DNA from: Siniperca chuatsi
Taxonomy: Eukaryota; Chordata; Actinopteri; Centrarchiformes; Sinipercidae
Assembly: GCF_020085105.1 (NCBI RefSeq)
Contig: NC_058051.1
Coordinates: 2,190,001 to 2,254,000 of the forward strand
Length of the DNA stretch: 64,000 bases
Direction of reading: 5' to 3'
Shown here: positions 22,998-36,033 of the stretch, in pieces
Numbering within the stretch: the stretch's first letter is position 1
Layout: each line of letters opens with the position of its first letter
Notes under the pieces: model-generated
Databases searched by the model: none
What the model saw: only the letters and a program-made list of their open reading frames with translations
Told to the model about the DNA's origin: nothing
Program-made: the position numbers and the translations under genes

Positions 22998-25900
22998 ATG
23001 ATGCTCTTTGTCCCCGCAGCTGGAGTTATTTTAATATTAGCTTGGATTTATCCAAGTTACGCACTCTATTTCCACATAGGAGAGACGGAGAAAAAATGCT
23101 TTATTGAAGAAATTCCGGACGAGACCATGGTTATTGGTAAGCTGTTGTGGGGTCGTTAGCTTGATGTAGCTAACTAGCAATGCACGCGAACAGCTGGCTC
23201 CAGCAAAGATGCTGCGTTGAATATGACAGTAGTGACGACAAAAACACTCTGCAGTTTGAAGAAACATCTAGTTCGTAGTATTCAGACTGGTTATAAGCCG
23301 TAAAATCGCAAACGCTGGGGCTTTCTGTAGGCTTCCGTAGCTGCTCGTTAGCCTCTTTAACGTTACATTAATTCTCTGAGTGATTTACACCTGAGTTTAT
23401 GTTTCACATTCAGATAATAACTGCAATATATGTCACAAGGCACTAATTTAACTAGCTGACATATATATTATTATTGTTTTTATAAATGTCCTTTCCTCCA
23501 CCACAGCTGGTAGATATCAGGAATTTGTAGCAGTCAATAAGCAGTATTGTCCACCTGAAACCAAAGGTGGTATATGTACGTCGTATTTATGACAATAATA
23601 TTGTCCTGAGTAACAATTTACCGTAACGCATATGAATCTCTGCACCGCTCACATTCCACGTCCTGTTTGGCTGTAACACGCAGCCTGCACAGTACAGTTA
23701 AACATAAATTGTGTTCTTATGTATGTAGTCTTACATTTCTTTATTTAAAATATAATACAGGTAAGATAAATCCACTTGTAGTTAATTTATCTTGCCTGTA
23801 TTATAGCGTATTATATTTAGATTTGCTTAGTGCTTCTCTTCCTGTGTGCACTGACGTGACAGTGAGCTGCTGTAAGGAAAGAGTTTCCCCTCGGGGATCA
23901 ATAAAGTATTTCTGATTCTGCTATACTACCATTGTATTCATGTAAATACGGGGGATAAACAGAAAATACCCAGACTTTCCATTTTTGGGAAAGGATGTCC
24001 TGATTCCCAATGAAAACGTTTTATCTAGCTCCAGAACAGTTGAAGATGATAAACCATGCATTGGGCGAGAATCTTTTTATTTCTATTAACAATTTGTGTA
24101 ATAACTACGTGTAATGTGCAAGGTGTCGCTCGTGGTGTCGAACGGTCGGAGAACTAACACTAACTCTGCAGTTCCCCTCGGCTCTACTGAGCGTTTTAGC
24201 GCCTTTCAGCTAATCGTTTTGGTTTTATGGCGCTCAACTTTTGGTTCACTCTCATTGGCTGCAGTAGGCAGCTGTTTTCAGTAAAAAAGAAAAGCTCTAA
24301 CTGTAGGCAGAGAGACAAAGTTAGCGGCCATCTGGTCAACAGTGTGCAGCAGCATTTCTCTGCTGAAGAGCCAGATATGTTTCTGACGAGTTGGTGGAGA
24401 CCAAAACAGAGCTAAAAGGAGCGCGAATATCGCACTTATATTCATCAGGTGGCCAGAAACACGACTCCAAATTAATGCTAATGTTACTCTGTGTCTGATG
24501 GATGTGTAAATAATCAACTGTTTGCTGCGAAGTTCAACTTTATAAAGTGATAATATGTCAATGAATGTCAGAGGAGTAGGCGCTGGCATTACTGAAAGTG
24601 AAACCTGCAATTTATCTAAACCTTGCATGAATTTGGGGTTGCGCACATCGTGAGATGAGATGCATTTGTTTTTTGTCACTTCTGGCACTGTAGGCTACAT
24701 TATGTTGAATACCCCCATCTGCTACATTGGCATTTCTACTAATTATATTCTCATTATAATTTTAATTCTACTGCTGTTTCACTGGTGCAGCAGTCTCACA
24801 AAGTTACTCTCCTTTGAATGATTACTGGCCGACGTGTGTGATGGCATGTGTCTGTGCTGCTTTGCCTGTCTGGCAGGAAAGTACAGGACTCAGCTGTGGG
24901 ACAAACAGACCAGTTCCTTCCTCCCAGCCACCCCCGGCCTTGGGATGCATGTCGAGATCAAGGATCCAGATACAAAGGTAAGGACGGAGGAGGTGGTGTT
25001 ATAAAATGGTCATACATATAAATCGAATCTAATGGTTTTTTCCTCTTACAACTCTCCCAGATTATCCTTTCTCGTCAGTATGGGTCAGACGGACGGTTCA
25101 CCTTCACCTCCCACACTCCTGGAGAACATCAGATCTGTTTGCACTCCAACTCCACCAAGATGGCTCTGTTTGCAGGAGGAAAACTGGTACTTTGATTTTT
25201 TTTTTTTTTTTACCCGCTGACCAGTTATTTTCCTTCAAAATGTTTCACACTAATGTTAATTACTAATGACGTTACTTTCATGTTCAGTGTATTCAGATTG
25301 ACAAAGACGTCCTGCATGTTTACGTGTAAACTGAGGGATGTTTCATAAAGCAGGATTACTCGTTAAACCAGTAAATCAGGCTTGATTTCAGTTCATTACT
25401 GTTTCATAAAGAAGGATTAGATAAGTCTGACACCTGAAGTTAGGTCAGGCTAGTTTCCAGGCTTGGCATCACCTCAGGCTTAAGCAGCAGCAGCAGCAAT
25501 CTGACCGCCTGAAACAGCGTTTTCTGCAAAGTTCCTTCCTAAAGTTTTCTCTCTACTGCTGCACTTTGTATTACATGTTAGTTTAATCACATTTTGACAA
25601 GGAATTGAGATCAGATTTGAGTTATCTGCACAGTATTCCAGTGAACAAAGTGCTTTTAAATGCACTGCAAATAAAACAAAGCCTATAAATAATTTAACCC
25701 AGAGCTGTAGTAAGTAATAGTAAGTAGCTTTTTTAACTATTTGTTCTCTCTTTAATGGTCCTGCACACCCACACAGGTGTCTTCATTCAGGCAGAGCTGT
25801 GCTGGGAATGACATGAGGTCATCTGACTTAATGTACCAATAAGAATGATAAAGGTGTAATTTGCCCCGCCCCACCAGGTGCAACAAAGCTAACAGGAGAG

Positions 25901-27025
25901 TGAGGGAGATGTCAATCAAGCACAGCCTGTACACGCCCACACAGGCTTGAGAAGAGGTCTAAATAAGGTTGACCATGGATATGCAGGGCCTTTAAATGTT
26001 ATTTAATCAAAAAAACAGACAACCAGAAATCCATTTTATTAAAAATACAAGAGGGACAGTTATGTCACGTCTACACTTCCAGTAGCAAAATCCACCTGAT
26101 AGTTGAAGAGACTAAATAGAAAGTTTAGTTTCTAGAAAATGCAAATTATCTTATTTTCTTGCTATAAAATACATTACCTGGCCAAGCGTTTATTGCCATG
26201 TTGCATCTTATACTTATTGTACATTAAGTCTCAGCACTTATTTATGTATTTCTATTTTATTTAATATTTTTCATAACATTTTAAATTTAAGAGAAACTCA
26301 ATTGTAAACCAAAACCACGAGGACTAGAATGGGGTCCTCGGTTGATACAGACGGATTCACCGGTACAGTCCATTCCTGGTTCTGAAGCTGGCATTTGGTA
26401 ACTGTCACTTTGGTAACTTAAGGATGTTCATCTCACTTTTACACAAACCTTTAGGCATGTCTGCAAAATACAAAAAGTGAAACGAAACATCAATACCAAA
26501 GCCCAGTATCCTTGATATTGAAACACCCATCAGACAGTTATCATTTCTTTTAATTCCCACAGAAAACAAGCGCACAGGTTTCAAACTGTCTGTTTCCCAA
26601 TGTTGCAGAGAGTGCATCTGGATATTCAGGTTGGAGAACATACCAACAACTACCCTGAAATTGCAGCTAAGGACAAACTCACCGAGCTGCAGCTGCGGGT
26701 CCGACAGCTGCTGGACCAAGTCGAACAGATCCAGAAGGAGCAAAACTACCAGAGGGTCAGTTAAAAAAAAAAAAGAAGACATGTCTGAGATAGCACGTTT
26801 ACTCCTAAGTTTATTAGGTGCAGTTGCTGTCTGTGCCATTAGACCGCTCTTCATTGTGTGTCGTGTCTTCTGCAGTATCGCGAGGAGCGGTTTCGCATGA
26901 CGAGCGAGAGCACCAACCAGCGCGTCCTCTGGTGGTCCATCGCTCAGACGCTCATCCTCATCGTCACCGGCATTTGGCAGATGAAGCATCTGAAAAGCTT
27001 CTTTGAGGCCAAGAAACTGGTGTAA
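22998..27025 (+). CDS. tmed4: Transmembrane emp24 domain protein 4 (p24 family cargo receptor; 5 exons)
   Basis: Type I membrane protein cycling between ER and Golgi in COPI/COPII vesicles. Exons 22998-23136, 24877-24977, 25061-25186, 26609-26755, 26876-27025 sum to 221 codons (220 aa). Residues 1 to about 23 are a signal peptide; then the GOLD domain begins at [18 protein letters not shown] and includes [31 protein letters not shown] and LFAGGKL. The coiled coil [20 protein letters not shown] precedes one membrane span (about 187-207) and the tail [10 protein letters not shown] with a KKxx COPI retrieval signal. WDKQ, SRQYGS and [15 protein letters not shown] favour TMED4 over TMED9. A second ATG follows the first immediately; either could start translation. 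It is transcribed divergently from ikbkg. Confidence 0.95.
23765..23932 (-). repeat. Retroposon 3' tail, copy 2 of an inverted pair
   Basis: Reverse complement of the copy at 21841, in tmed4 intron 1. The two copies bracket the tmed4 promoter and exon 1 with a spacer of about 1.8 kb. Confidence 0.8.
24170..24500. repeat. Unclassified dispersed repeat, inverted relative of 9440-9700
   Basis: Contains AGTTGGTGGAGACCAAAACA and AGGCAGCTGTTTTCAGTAAA, the reverse complements of strings in the 9440 repeat. In tmed4 intron 1. Confidence 0.55.
25330..25480. repeat. GTTTCATAAAG-type dispersed repeat
   Basis: Two GTTTCATAAAG motifs (the first reads ATGTTTCATAAAGCAGGATT) flank a short spacer, typical of a low-copy teleost repeat. 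In tmed4 intron 3. Confidence 0.35.
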
Positions 27026-29794
27026 TGTCTGAGCAACGGCAGCATTGGGGAAACAACATAAACACGAGGAGACGGACTTGACTGACCGAATCGGAGAGAC
27101 GCCCGCCCACAGTGCAGAAAAATCCACGGGGAGACATGTGGTCTTAATATCAGCCATAAATGGTACGAGCACATTCACAGAGGCAGTTATCAATCCTGGG
27201 CAATGAGTTTTTCCCTGCAAATGTTGTAAGCTATAGTTATTTTTCCGTTAGCAACAACACAGTGTCACGTTTCCATTTGCTTTTCTTGTTGTGTTTTCTT
27301 GACAACACTGGGCTCGTTATTTTCCTGCGCCAGAAGAAGCAGAGACAACATTAGTGAATTTATTATGGAGTGAATGGCCGACTGTTAAAGCTGTTACAAG
27401 TAATAACCGAGTACTTTATTGATACATGATTTTATGTAGGCCATTTTTTGTCATTGATAGTGTTGCACATAGTTTTATTTCCAGGTTTTGTAACTTCTAA
27501 CCGTAGGCTTTCAGCTGTGCTCATCACTTGCTCACACAGATATTACACTGATTCCTTATTTGTCCATTTGTAAGGAGTATATAAACACTCAATAAATGGT
27601 TTATAACACACTAAAATATAGTTGTAGGCAGCACTGAGGACATTTTTAATTTTATTAATATATTTGATAACAATTATCAAATATATACACAAATATACAA
27701 TGAAGCATTGGTAACTGGTGAATAAACAGTTCAACAAAGCTTTAATCACGATTAATGATGTTGATTACACACGTTATATAACATTTCTTAACTGTTTCTG
27801 AACTCAGTATAAACAGTAGTTTGACAAAAATAAATCTTAACACAATCACCACTTACTAGTTTTCTTCCAGAGCTTTCAGCCTCATCTTGTGGTCTTCATC
27901 AGCTAATGGAGTAGGCTCAGTTGTGACGGTGGGTGAAGAAGATATATTTGTAAATAAATAAATAAATACTTAAAATAAATACAACTATTACCTACAGTTA
28001 CTGTAATATTTCATATTCATTCGTTATCTGTTTATACACCAGTTACAGACGCTTCACAGGAGAAGTTATAATAGCTGACACATATATTAGCAGACACTTA
28101 AAAGTGTCCATCTATCTTAAAACCACATTTTAAGTGTTTATATATTGCTTAGAAATGTGAAATGGAGGGTCAAAAGACAGCGTTGCCATTCATCCTTCTA
28201 CCGACCTGTATATAGTTTGTACCTAGAGTCCAGTTTCTTGTACATTTTACCAGAGCTGTAGATACAGTTTGATACTGGTCTATTAATAACAGGATTCTAC
28301 TGTATGTTGTAAAGAACAGGTTTAGCTTATTGACTGTCCTGTTCATTTTCTAATGCCTTTTACACTGATTGAATGATATTCAAGTAATATTAATTGTGTC
28401 ACCAGGTTTTTTGTTTCATCAGTGTCTTAAAACTTATTTATTGAGCAGTCGTGGCCTGTTTTATTGCTGAGCTTAAGACAAATGTACTCTAATTGCAATT
28501 TACTGTGATTTTGGTTTCCATTTGTCAATGCAATGCAAATTCTGTTAATTCAGATTCATAGCGAGGAACAACTTAACATTAGAAGGGATTATAGTGATGC
28601 ATTATATTTGGGCGTTAAATTATTTTTGAAATTATCACTCTAAAAATTGTTACCGGTTCCAGATGTCACCTCCATGTGCTTAATAAAGAAACTTTGGCCA
28701 AGCTACTGTCTGTTTCTGCTGTTATCTGTGCCACTTTGCCCCGGCTCGAAGAAATACACAGCAAATGGCAGATATTTTCAACAATAAAATTTATTGCTTG
28801 GCTTTGGCTTCCCTCCGAGCCAGATTCCAAACCAAACAAACGCCTCATTACGACAGCAACCACACGTCTAACCACAAGTTGATCAATCTTTTTTTTTTAT
28901 ATATATATATATATCACTGACAATGAAAGCACTTTTCATGGAGACAGAAAAACACACCGACCTTGTGACATCTCTGAAGAACCCCTGCGACACCGTGACA
29001 GCTGCAGTGTAAAAATGTACTCGAAAACAAAATCACCACTTTGCATAGATTCACCCCCTTTTGTTCTCCAACAACGCGCCACACCATAGCACGGACACAA
29101 GACTGTTACACAGGAACAAAACACTTTCGTCAGGTTTGCCCTCGGTTTTGTTAATATCAAGAATAGAGATTTGACACAATAGGCACACCATACGAAACGA
29201 TATCAAACACACAATACTATGTATGTGTCATTATAAAGGGATAAATGATTTATTAAATCAAGTCTTTGTTTTATCTGTACAACAAAAACGGTACGCTGTA
29301 CTGAGTGGAATTCCTGATCTCTGGGACACTGTACACAGTCGAGCACATGTCAGCACTGTCACGTTGGGTTGGAAAGGTAGAAAATATCACATCAGCACAA
29401 CAAATCCCCACTATCATGTGAAATCATTTTCCATATGTCACCATGTTTTTCAGTATGCGTACATTTGTCTTGTATCCAGTAATCTTGTAGGCGAGATTTC
29501 CATGAGAAGGAAGTCAGAGCGATATAGGTTAGTAACACACTACTTTTAAAAAAGGTAGAACTAGTTCTGTATCGAATGCCACTTTTTAATGCTTAAAAGA
29601 GCAAGAAGGGCACACAAAAAAGTGAAGAGGATTAGGCAAATACACTTTAAAATTATGCAAGAACTTTGCAATCCTAGCTCCACATGGCTCTGGAAATGAT
29701 CTGCTTCACTGCTCGGTTCAGCTTGAACGTGAAGAGTGTTTTTCTTTTCTTTTTCTTAAAGGTATTTCAGAGGAGGAGAAGCTCTTCTCTCTTC
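27026..29794. other. Convergent 3' UTRs of tmed4 and plpbp
   Basis: No coding sequence seen. It contains a MITE relic at about 27571-27640 (TATAAACACTCAATAAATGG then TTTATAACACACT, related to the element at 57877), several plus-strand AATAAA hexamers (27591, 28682, 28783) and a short AT run at 28898-28914. Confidence 0.55.
28783..28795. promoter_or_regulatory. Near-palindromic poly(A) signal readable on both strands
   Basis: AATAAAATTTATT gives AATAAA on the plus strand (28783-28788) and on the minus strand (28795-28790). It could end tmed4 with a 1.8-kb 3' UTR and plpbp with a 1-kb 3' UTR at the same point. Sequence seen; use inferred. Confidence 0.45.
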
Positions 29795-32325
29795 TCAGTG
29801 TCCTGACACAGTGAGGTGCTGCATCTTCTTGGCGGCCTCTTCTGACACCGTCTTGGAGGATTTCTCCGGGCTGGGAGCTGGACTGGGAGCCGGACTGGGA
29901 TTTGGAGTGTTCGCTGCACTGTTGGGATACTCCCTGTTGCCGAATATAATACTGCCCACTCGCACGTTGGTGGAGCCCACCTCGATCTTCAGCACACGGG
30001 AGCACAGAAAAAAAAACGTCGATGAACTCTTGATGACAGCAAGAGTCTTAACGAGGAGGATATTCTGACTTACATGCTTTGATCGTGTTGTTATGGAATC
30101 AAATAATGAGAATCGTATTCAACAGACATTTCAAAGAGGGGGATTCATTCGGGCTATTATTTGCTTCCATATTTGTGCTTAGAAATTGTTCGTGAATGCT
30201 GATAAGAAGTGACACTCACCGCATGTTCAAAATCTGTGGACATACCCATGCTGAGTTCCACCTCCTCCAGAGGCAGCTTCAGACTGTCACACACCTCCTG
30301 CCTCCGACTCAGCAGCATCTGCCAGAGCAGGTGTGGAGAGATAGTTCATCTTAGACACCTTAATTTGGCAGGTTCAAACTGGGAATATTTAGGTTTTGGA
30401 GGCATAAAGACTAATTTTAGTTTCTGTTTGTTTTTTTTAAATATACTCCGATGTTGTTGTTTTAGTTGACTATGATATTGATCTAACGTATAGTTTACCA
30501 CAGTATTATTGTGCGCACAGAAAAACCATCACATAAATGCGATGCAGTTCAAACATAAAATTTAAAAACGCACAAAAAGACTCCAAAACCACATGGTTTT
30601 GGAGTCTTCTGTACCTGAAAGTCTGGGTTGGGGCCCAGGGAGAGGTCGTAGCCGTAGCGCCCGATGGTCATGAGTCCTAAGAAGTGCAGGGCGGAGCAAT
30701 GGGACACAATGTGTTTCACCGTGTTCACTGTCTCCTCTGGTGGCAGGCCGTGTTTACCTACAACAAACATTGGATATACTGTTGGCGAACAACTGACTTT
30801 GTGTTCGTGATCGGCTCACGACACCAGAGCAGAAGAAGTAACACTAACTCTGTTCTCCGCTGGTGTTGATCTGCACCATGACCTTTAGCGTCTGCGTGCT
30901 GGCTCCTCTGATGCGCTGCCATGAGCTGTTGACCTTGTCAGCCAGTTTCGCAGAGTCGACTGTCTCCACAAGGAACAGGTTTGGCACGCCTGGGAACACA
31001 AAGACAAGAGGTTGTTGTTTTTTTCTTAACATGCAGCTTGAGCAGCAGAGCTGACAATCACTCACCCAAGAGTTTGTTGACGTTATTCTTCTGTAGATGG
31101 CCGATAAAGTGCCACTTGATCTCTGGACATGAGTCTAAAATCTAGATGAGGGGAAGAAGAAACACTGTAAAAACGTGTCACAGACCGGGGTGGTGAATCA
31201 ACTCTACCTCAGAAAACACGCAAACCCACCAGAGGATCTGAAGCTTTGTCCACGAGTTCATTAACCTGGAGTGGAGACAGAGGAAGAGGTCAATCTCTCC
31301 ATTATTTCCCACCTTTATTCCTCTCGGAGTTTTACGTTGATGCAGCGACACTTGGAAAGTTTGGAGGGATGCAGACCAGCAGCGCTCTATACTCACATAA
31401 TTTTCTCCAAAGTTACGCTGCCCTTGTCTGTAGGCCTCCACAACCATGTCTGGGGGTTTTGTCTTGCTGACAGCTACGAGGCGGGGCGGCACAGCTGGTA
31501 GTGTCTGAGGAAGGACAAAACAGGCTCATTTGTCATCCGTATCAGTGAATGTATCAGTAGGGGAGCTCAGTGTGTGATGCAGCATGTTTGCAGGGGTATT
31601 TTGGCTCTGGCAGAACAGTGACTCAGCCCTGTCAGGATCCTGCAAAACAAGGATGCAACTGAGTGTTTCCTGGCTGCTGCTATGTTCAGAAGATGTTACA
31701 CCTCATGCAGTCAGCTCTAATGATTTAGATCATTAGTAACAAGCCACTGAGAGACATCTGGGTGATATTGGAAAGATGCTGTGCATTCCTACACGCGTTG
31801 ACCTACATATCAACCTTGATGCTATTTTAATGGGGGAGCACATCATGAAAATGACATCTTCACTAGTGGACATGTTTCACAGAGCTGTGGTGTGGGGAGA
31901 GGCTGGCGCTGTAGACGAACAGCCTACAAACATGCCAAATGCCAATCAAGAAGCCATGACTACAGGCATTATTTCTATGCAGCAACGAGCATGCAGATGC
32001 AGTCTGTAAGCATAACATAATCCTCCTGCTCCCACGCATATTCTGCCGCCACTAATACACCACGCACGGTGTTATGAAAGTGCTGCCACAAGCCCGACTG
32101 TCTCCCAACCAAAGGTTGAGGTGTTTGGCAGCCTTACATAACGAGTCGTGATGCCGCAGCACGAGCTTTTTCGGACCCCGACAGCGGAGCGACGGCAGCG
32201 GGGCTCCTGAGCGGAGCCTCCCGGGCTGCAGTTACCTTGGGCCGCCGTGCCGCCGCCTGGTTCACCCGCTCCACTACCGACTGTAGCGCCTTCCCGATCT
32301 CCTCCGACATTGCTGCTCTCCACAT
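29795..32325 (-). CDS. plpbp: Pyridoxal phosphate homeostasis protein (PROSC/YggS family; 8 exons)
   Basis: Binds PLP and buffers its level in cytosol and mitochondria; human deficiency causes B6-responsive epilepsy. Exons 5' to 3': 32236-32325, 31397-31504, 31230-31265, 31066-31141, 30849-30989, 30615-30757, 30220-30318, 29795-29986; total 295 codons (294 aa). [10 protein letters not shown] contains the PLP-binding Lys at residue 44. [62 protein letters not shown] and [20 protein letters not shown] follow the single-domain TIM-barrel fold. The start MWRA matches the human N-terminus; a second ATG five codons on is possible. The C-terminal tail is a low-complexity [11 protein letters not shown] stretch that makes it longer than the 275-aa human protein. 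Convergent with tmed4. Confidence 0.96.
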
Positions 32326-32371
32326 ACCGTCAAGCGGCTACGACACAGAACGTAAAGAAACGTGCCCGCGA

Positions 32372-32379
32372 TGACGTCA
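32372..32379. promoter_or_regulatory. Palindromic CRE TGACGTCA upstream of plpbp
   Basis: Perfect CREB/ATF site 47 bases upstream of the plpbp ATG in a GC-rich segment; probably core promoter. Confidence 0.6.
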
Positions 32380-32399
32380 ATGGCCTTTCAAAATAAGAG

Positions 32400-33405
32400 T
32401 CCACTTGAAGAGGACGCGCGTCCTTCAGAGAGCGCCCTCTATCGGCCCTGCTCCCGCATTTCAGTCGAGGACTGAAGTCCACCACTCCTGACTGAAATAT
32501 AAAGCTTTCTCTGGCAGTGTGCTCCCCTTCCCCTTAATAACGTCCACATTAATAACCCTGAAGATACAAAACAGCCTACCTTTCAACACATTGTGATTAA
32601 GATTAAGTTTGAGATTGAGTTTAATCATTCTGCCAGAAAAGTGGTAAACATACATCAGAAAAAGCCGTCTCACTCTCTGCATGTTTAACCAGGACCCTGC
32701 TGAGGAGTACATTACACCTTCTCACTGTAACTCAAAATACTTTTTTACTCCCTTTTCATCAACCAACTCACGTCTGCTTTCTTCCTTTTAAAGAAAAGCA
32801 TCGAACTTGCTGTTGTTGGCGACGCTTCATTTTTTACTTTTTCGAAAAGTGTACCTATAGTGGATGTTACGCCTTTGACCCACTCCAGTGTTTCGTTAAA
32901 AACAGCTGGACTAATAAAAAGCTAAATTATTAGTGTCTAAAGAGCAACGGATTTAAGTTACATTGTTTCCAGTTTTACTCATTATAGTGTTATGACTGTC
33001 CCTTCAAATCATCTATGAACATATAAACAAAAAAAAAGTATACATTTTAAGCTTACGCACTTCTGTAACACAATTCAGCTGCTGATCCGCTATCAGCTGC
33101 AGGACTGCTGCTCTGGAGTGAACCCTGACCTTTAAAACAGACTTTGATGGAGGGAGCGAATTTACCTACGTGAGTTTATAAATTGCCAAACATAAAACAC
33201 CCAACCAATCAAATGTTCGACCAGATTCTCATATATGAGTTCATACTGTTGTTAATCTGCTTGCTGTTACAAAAACAAAGCCATGCGCTGCAGTAACATG
33301 TTGAACAGAACATTTGTCAGTAACTTCAGGCAATAACCTGTGATCTGGTGGTAATACACTGTACATCGTAAACTGAATGCACAAACACAAAATACAAAAG
33401 AAAAA
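32400..33405. other. plpbp-snrpg intergenic spacer
   Basis: AT-rich sequence without conserved coding signal or recognised repeat. plpbp promoter at the left, snrpg cleavage site at the right. Confidence 0.5.
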
Positions 33406-33409
33406 CAGA

Positions 33410-33415
33410 TTTATT
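33410..33415 (-). promoter_or_regulatory. Poly(A) signal AATAAA of snrpg
   Basis: Minus-strand AATAAA about 195 bases after the snrpg stop codon. Confidence 0.65.
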
Positions 33416-33609
33416 CACAAGATTACGCATTTCAAAACATGTCCAAACAAACATCCCTGTCAATGGAAATCAGATGAAGACACACAAAAAAAGACATGTT
33501 GCACAATTGCTTTGCCTCTTTCAAACTAAGAAGTAACTAAAAGGGACAACAGGTGTAAAAAGGTGTGGATCATTTTCTTCTCCGTCTGCAGCCGCCGCCT
33601 CCTCTTCTC

Positions 33610-35949
33610 TCATACTCTCTCCAAGGCCTCCAACATGATGATGCTGTTGCCCCTGATGACCTGTGAGAAATGAGACCACACAGAGTTAACACACTGCATT
33701 AAAAAAAAAAACAGACTTCCTAAAAGGTTCCAGTGTAAAACTGAGATGAAATTTCAAATGAGTCAGAATACCAATCGCATCATTGTCAGTCAAAATCCTT
33801 AACAGTGTATTAATATCCCCAAATTTGCCTGGTATAACCGCACACAGCCGGCATATAAAACAGTCAGGCTGGCTTTTCTTCTGCTTTACATGCATAGCTA
33901 CAATGACCGTGTGCTGAGCTCCGAGTGCTGCCAAAATGCGGGTGACCTACGCTCTACACTGTGCCTGAACGCATCCTGCGTAGACAGACAGAGTGAAGCT
34001 GCTGCCCTGCTATCATGCTGCTTTCACTACACCTCCTGTGCAGACGCTGTTTAAGTACACCTGTGCTTTTCCTGTTACGACAAGACAAAATGTCTGCTGT
34101 GAAAAAGGCACATTCCCAGAAATCAAACAACGAGAGCTGTCGTCAGACGATAAGTCTGGGGATATTCTATATTTTTGTCAACAAATCCAATGGAAAGACC
34201 CGAACCAGCAGTGAATGTATCTACTAACAAGTAATGTGTGTGTATCACAGCCTGATGCATCTTCTTCCTCTACAGAGCTCCAAACTATTAAAAACACACC
34301 AGTGAGCCACACTGTCGCACGGGGTGACATGTTCCTTCATTACCCCCAATTCAAACATGTGAATGATTACATAATGATCTATGGACCTGGTTTGTTCCTG
34401 CCCCGATCTTTCGTATAAATAAATAAAAAATAACACTAATAAAGTTAGTTATTTTGGAAATTATTTAGCCAGGCCATATGTAGTATACACCCAGAGATTT
34501 ACCTCTTCAGTAGGAACCAATCACTCCCTCATCCACTACTCCCTATACAACACGCAGCAAATACTTTACTCCATCAAACTGAGATTTCTGACACTTATGA
34601 ATCATCGTCATTTTGCGTCACCGCTGACAGGTGTAGGGCCCACCGACTGTGATTTTCACGTCTACAAAATGTGGTGCATTGTGGGATTGTTAGCAGAAAG
34701 TAGTGTAATGTTTGAGCATAATTTTCAAACTCAGAATGTGGATCAAAATAAAGAATGAATAGACACAGCCCTGCTCTTTTCATGGGATTTACTGTACTGA
34801 CAATAAGAATAATACAGAGTAACGCCAGCCAAGGTACTGACCACCATGCCGATGCTGTTCTGTTGTCCTCCCGGGCCCATCTCCAGAGAGTCGTCCAACA
34901 CCATGTTCATAAAGGGGTCAAATCCTCGTAGGATGCCCTGCACGTGTCTGCCTCCATTCAGCTTCACTAAAAGGACAAAAGAAATCACTCTCATCTTGCT
35001 CGTTGGGTTTAATCGCTGTTCCTTTTCAGTTCAAAAGTCCGCCCTGCTTTCAGAGGATTTACTCTCACCTGTGCTGTTGCGTGTTAGTATGAGGCAGTAT
35101 CAATTCGTCATTGTAGGCTACAGTCAATCGCAAACGGCAATTTCTGTTTCGATCTTTACTTTCTTTGTTAGTTGTAAGTCTCATGACTGGGAACCAGTAA
35201 ACAATAGACGGCATGTAGCACTTAAACCAGTGAATTCAAGTACACTCAGTTCATATCTAAGGCTGGGGACAACCAGTACATTATCCGGCTTTCTGCCATC
35301 TTTTTCCACACAACCAGGAAGTAAAATCCTACTTGGAGGCTTAACCCGGATCACTGGTTTACAGAGTGTAGTGTGAAACAAGAGATCCTGGCTGAGATCA
35401 CTGGTTTGAGAGGATGTAGCTAATGCTTTGTGTCTGATTTTGCCTATGTGCTTTGTTGCGATGGTGATTTCAGTTGGCACATAACAGGAGGCCTTGAATA
35501 TTGATTAAACAAATTTTACATCTTATGTTTAATGCTGCTTCAGAAATAACTTAACTCATCGGAACATTTAAAGGCGATAGATGTTAGTTTATGTTTCCAG
35601 ATAACCAACAACTTAGAAATCACATCTGAAACAACAGGTTCATGTGTGCTTTACTCGGAGTGGGTTTGAATATCAGCTTTTAGGGATAACGTTACTCACA
35701 TGAAAGCTTCTTGTCCATGAACCTGAAAAAAGAAAAACAACATTAGCTTGCGTTACAGAGGCTCACAGATGATACACAACCCAGTCAAAGAGGCTAGCTA
35801 ATGTTAGCTTGTTTCCGTTAAACAATGTAGCAGGGTTGCTGATTTCAAACATTTAGAGTAAAAAAACGTGTTCAAATTACAGAGTGCAGGTTTATTTAAC
35901 CAAAATCGATATCTTACTTCTTCAACTCGGGTGGATGTGCTTTGCTCAT
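33610..35949 (-). CDS. snrpg: Small nuclear ribonucleoprotein G, SmG (4 exons)
   Basis: Core Sm-ring subunit on U1, U2, U4 and U5 snRNAs; assembled in the cytoplasm by the SMN complex and acting in nuclear splicing. Exons 35918-35949, 35700-35722, 34842-34966, 33610-33660 sum to 77 codons, giving 76 aa, the same length as the human protein. The sequence runs [20 protein letters not shown], then LNGGRHVQGILRGFDPFMNM (Sm1), then SLEMGPGGQQNSIGMVVIRG (Sm2, with the conserved I/V-RG) and ends SIIMLEALERV. Exon 2 is only 23 bases. The long plus-strand frame over exon 3 is an antisense shadow. Confidence 0.97.
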
Positions 35950-36033
35950 GTTGTTTTTATTCTTTAAACGCCGACGAAGGTGCTCGTATGATCTTCGTTT
36001 TACAAACCGCGGAAGGGAAACGTGCGCCGCGGG

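Noticed and set aside
26405-27220. 271-codon minus-strand open frame
   Set aside because: Covers tmed4 exons 4 and 5 in antisense with the intron between; no similarity.
34846-35376. 176-codon plus-strand open frame
   Set aside because: Its first third is the exact antisense of snrpg exon 3 and the rest is intron; no protein similarity.
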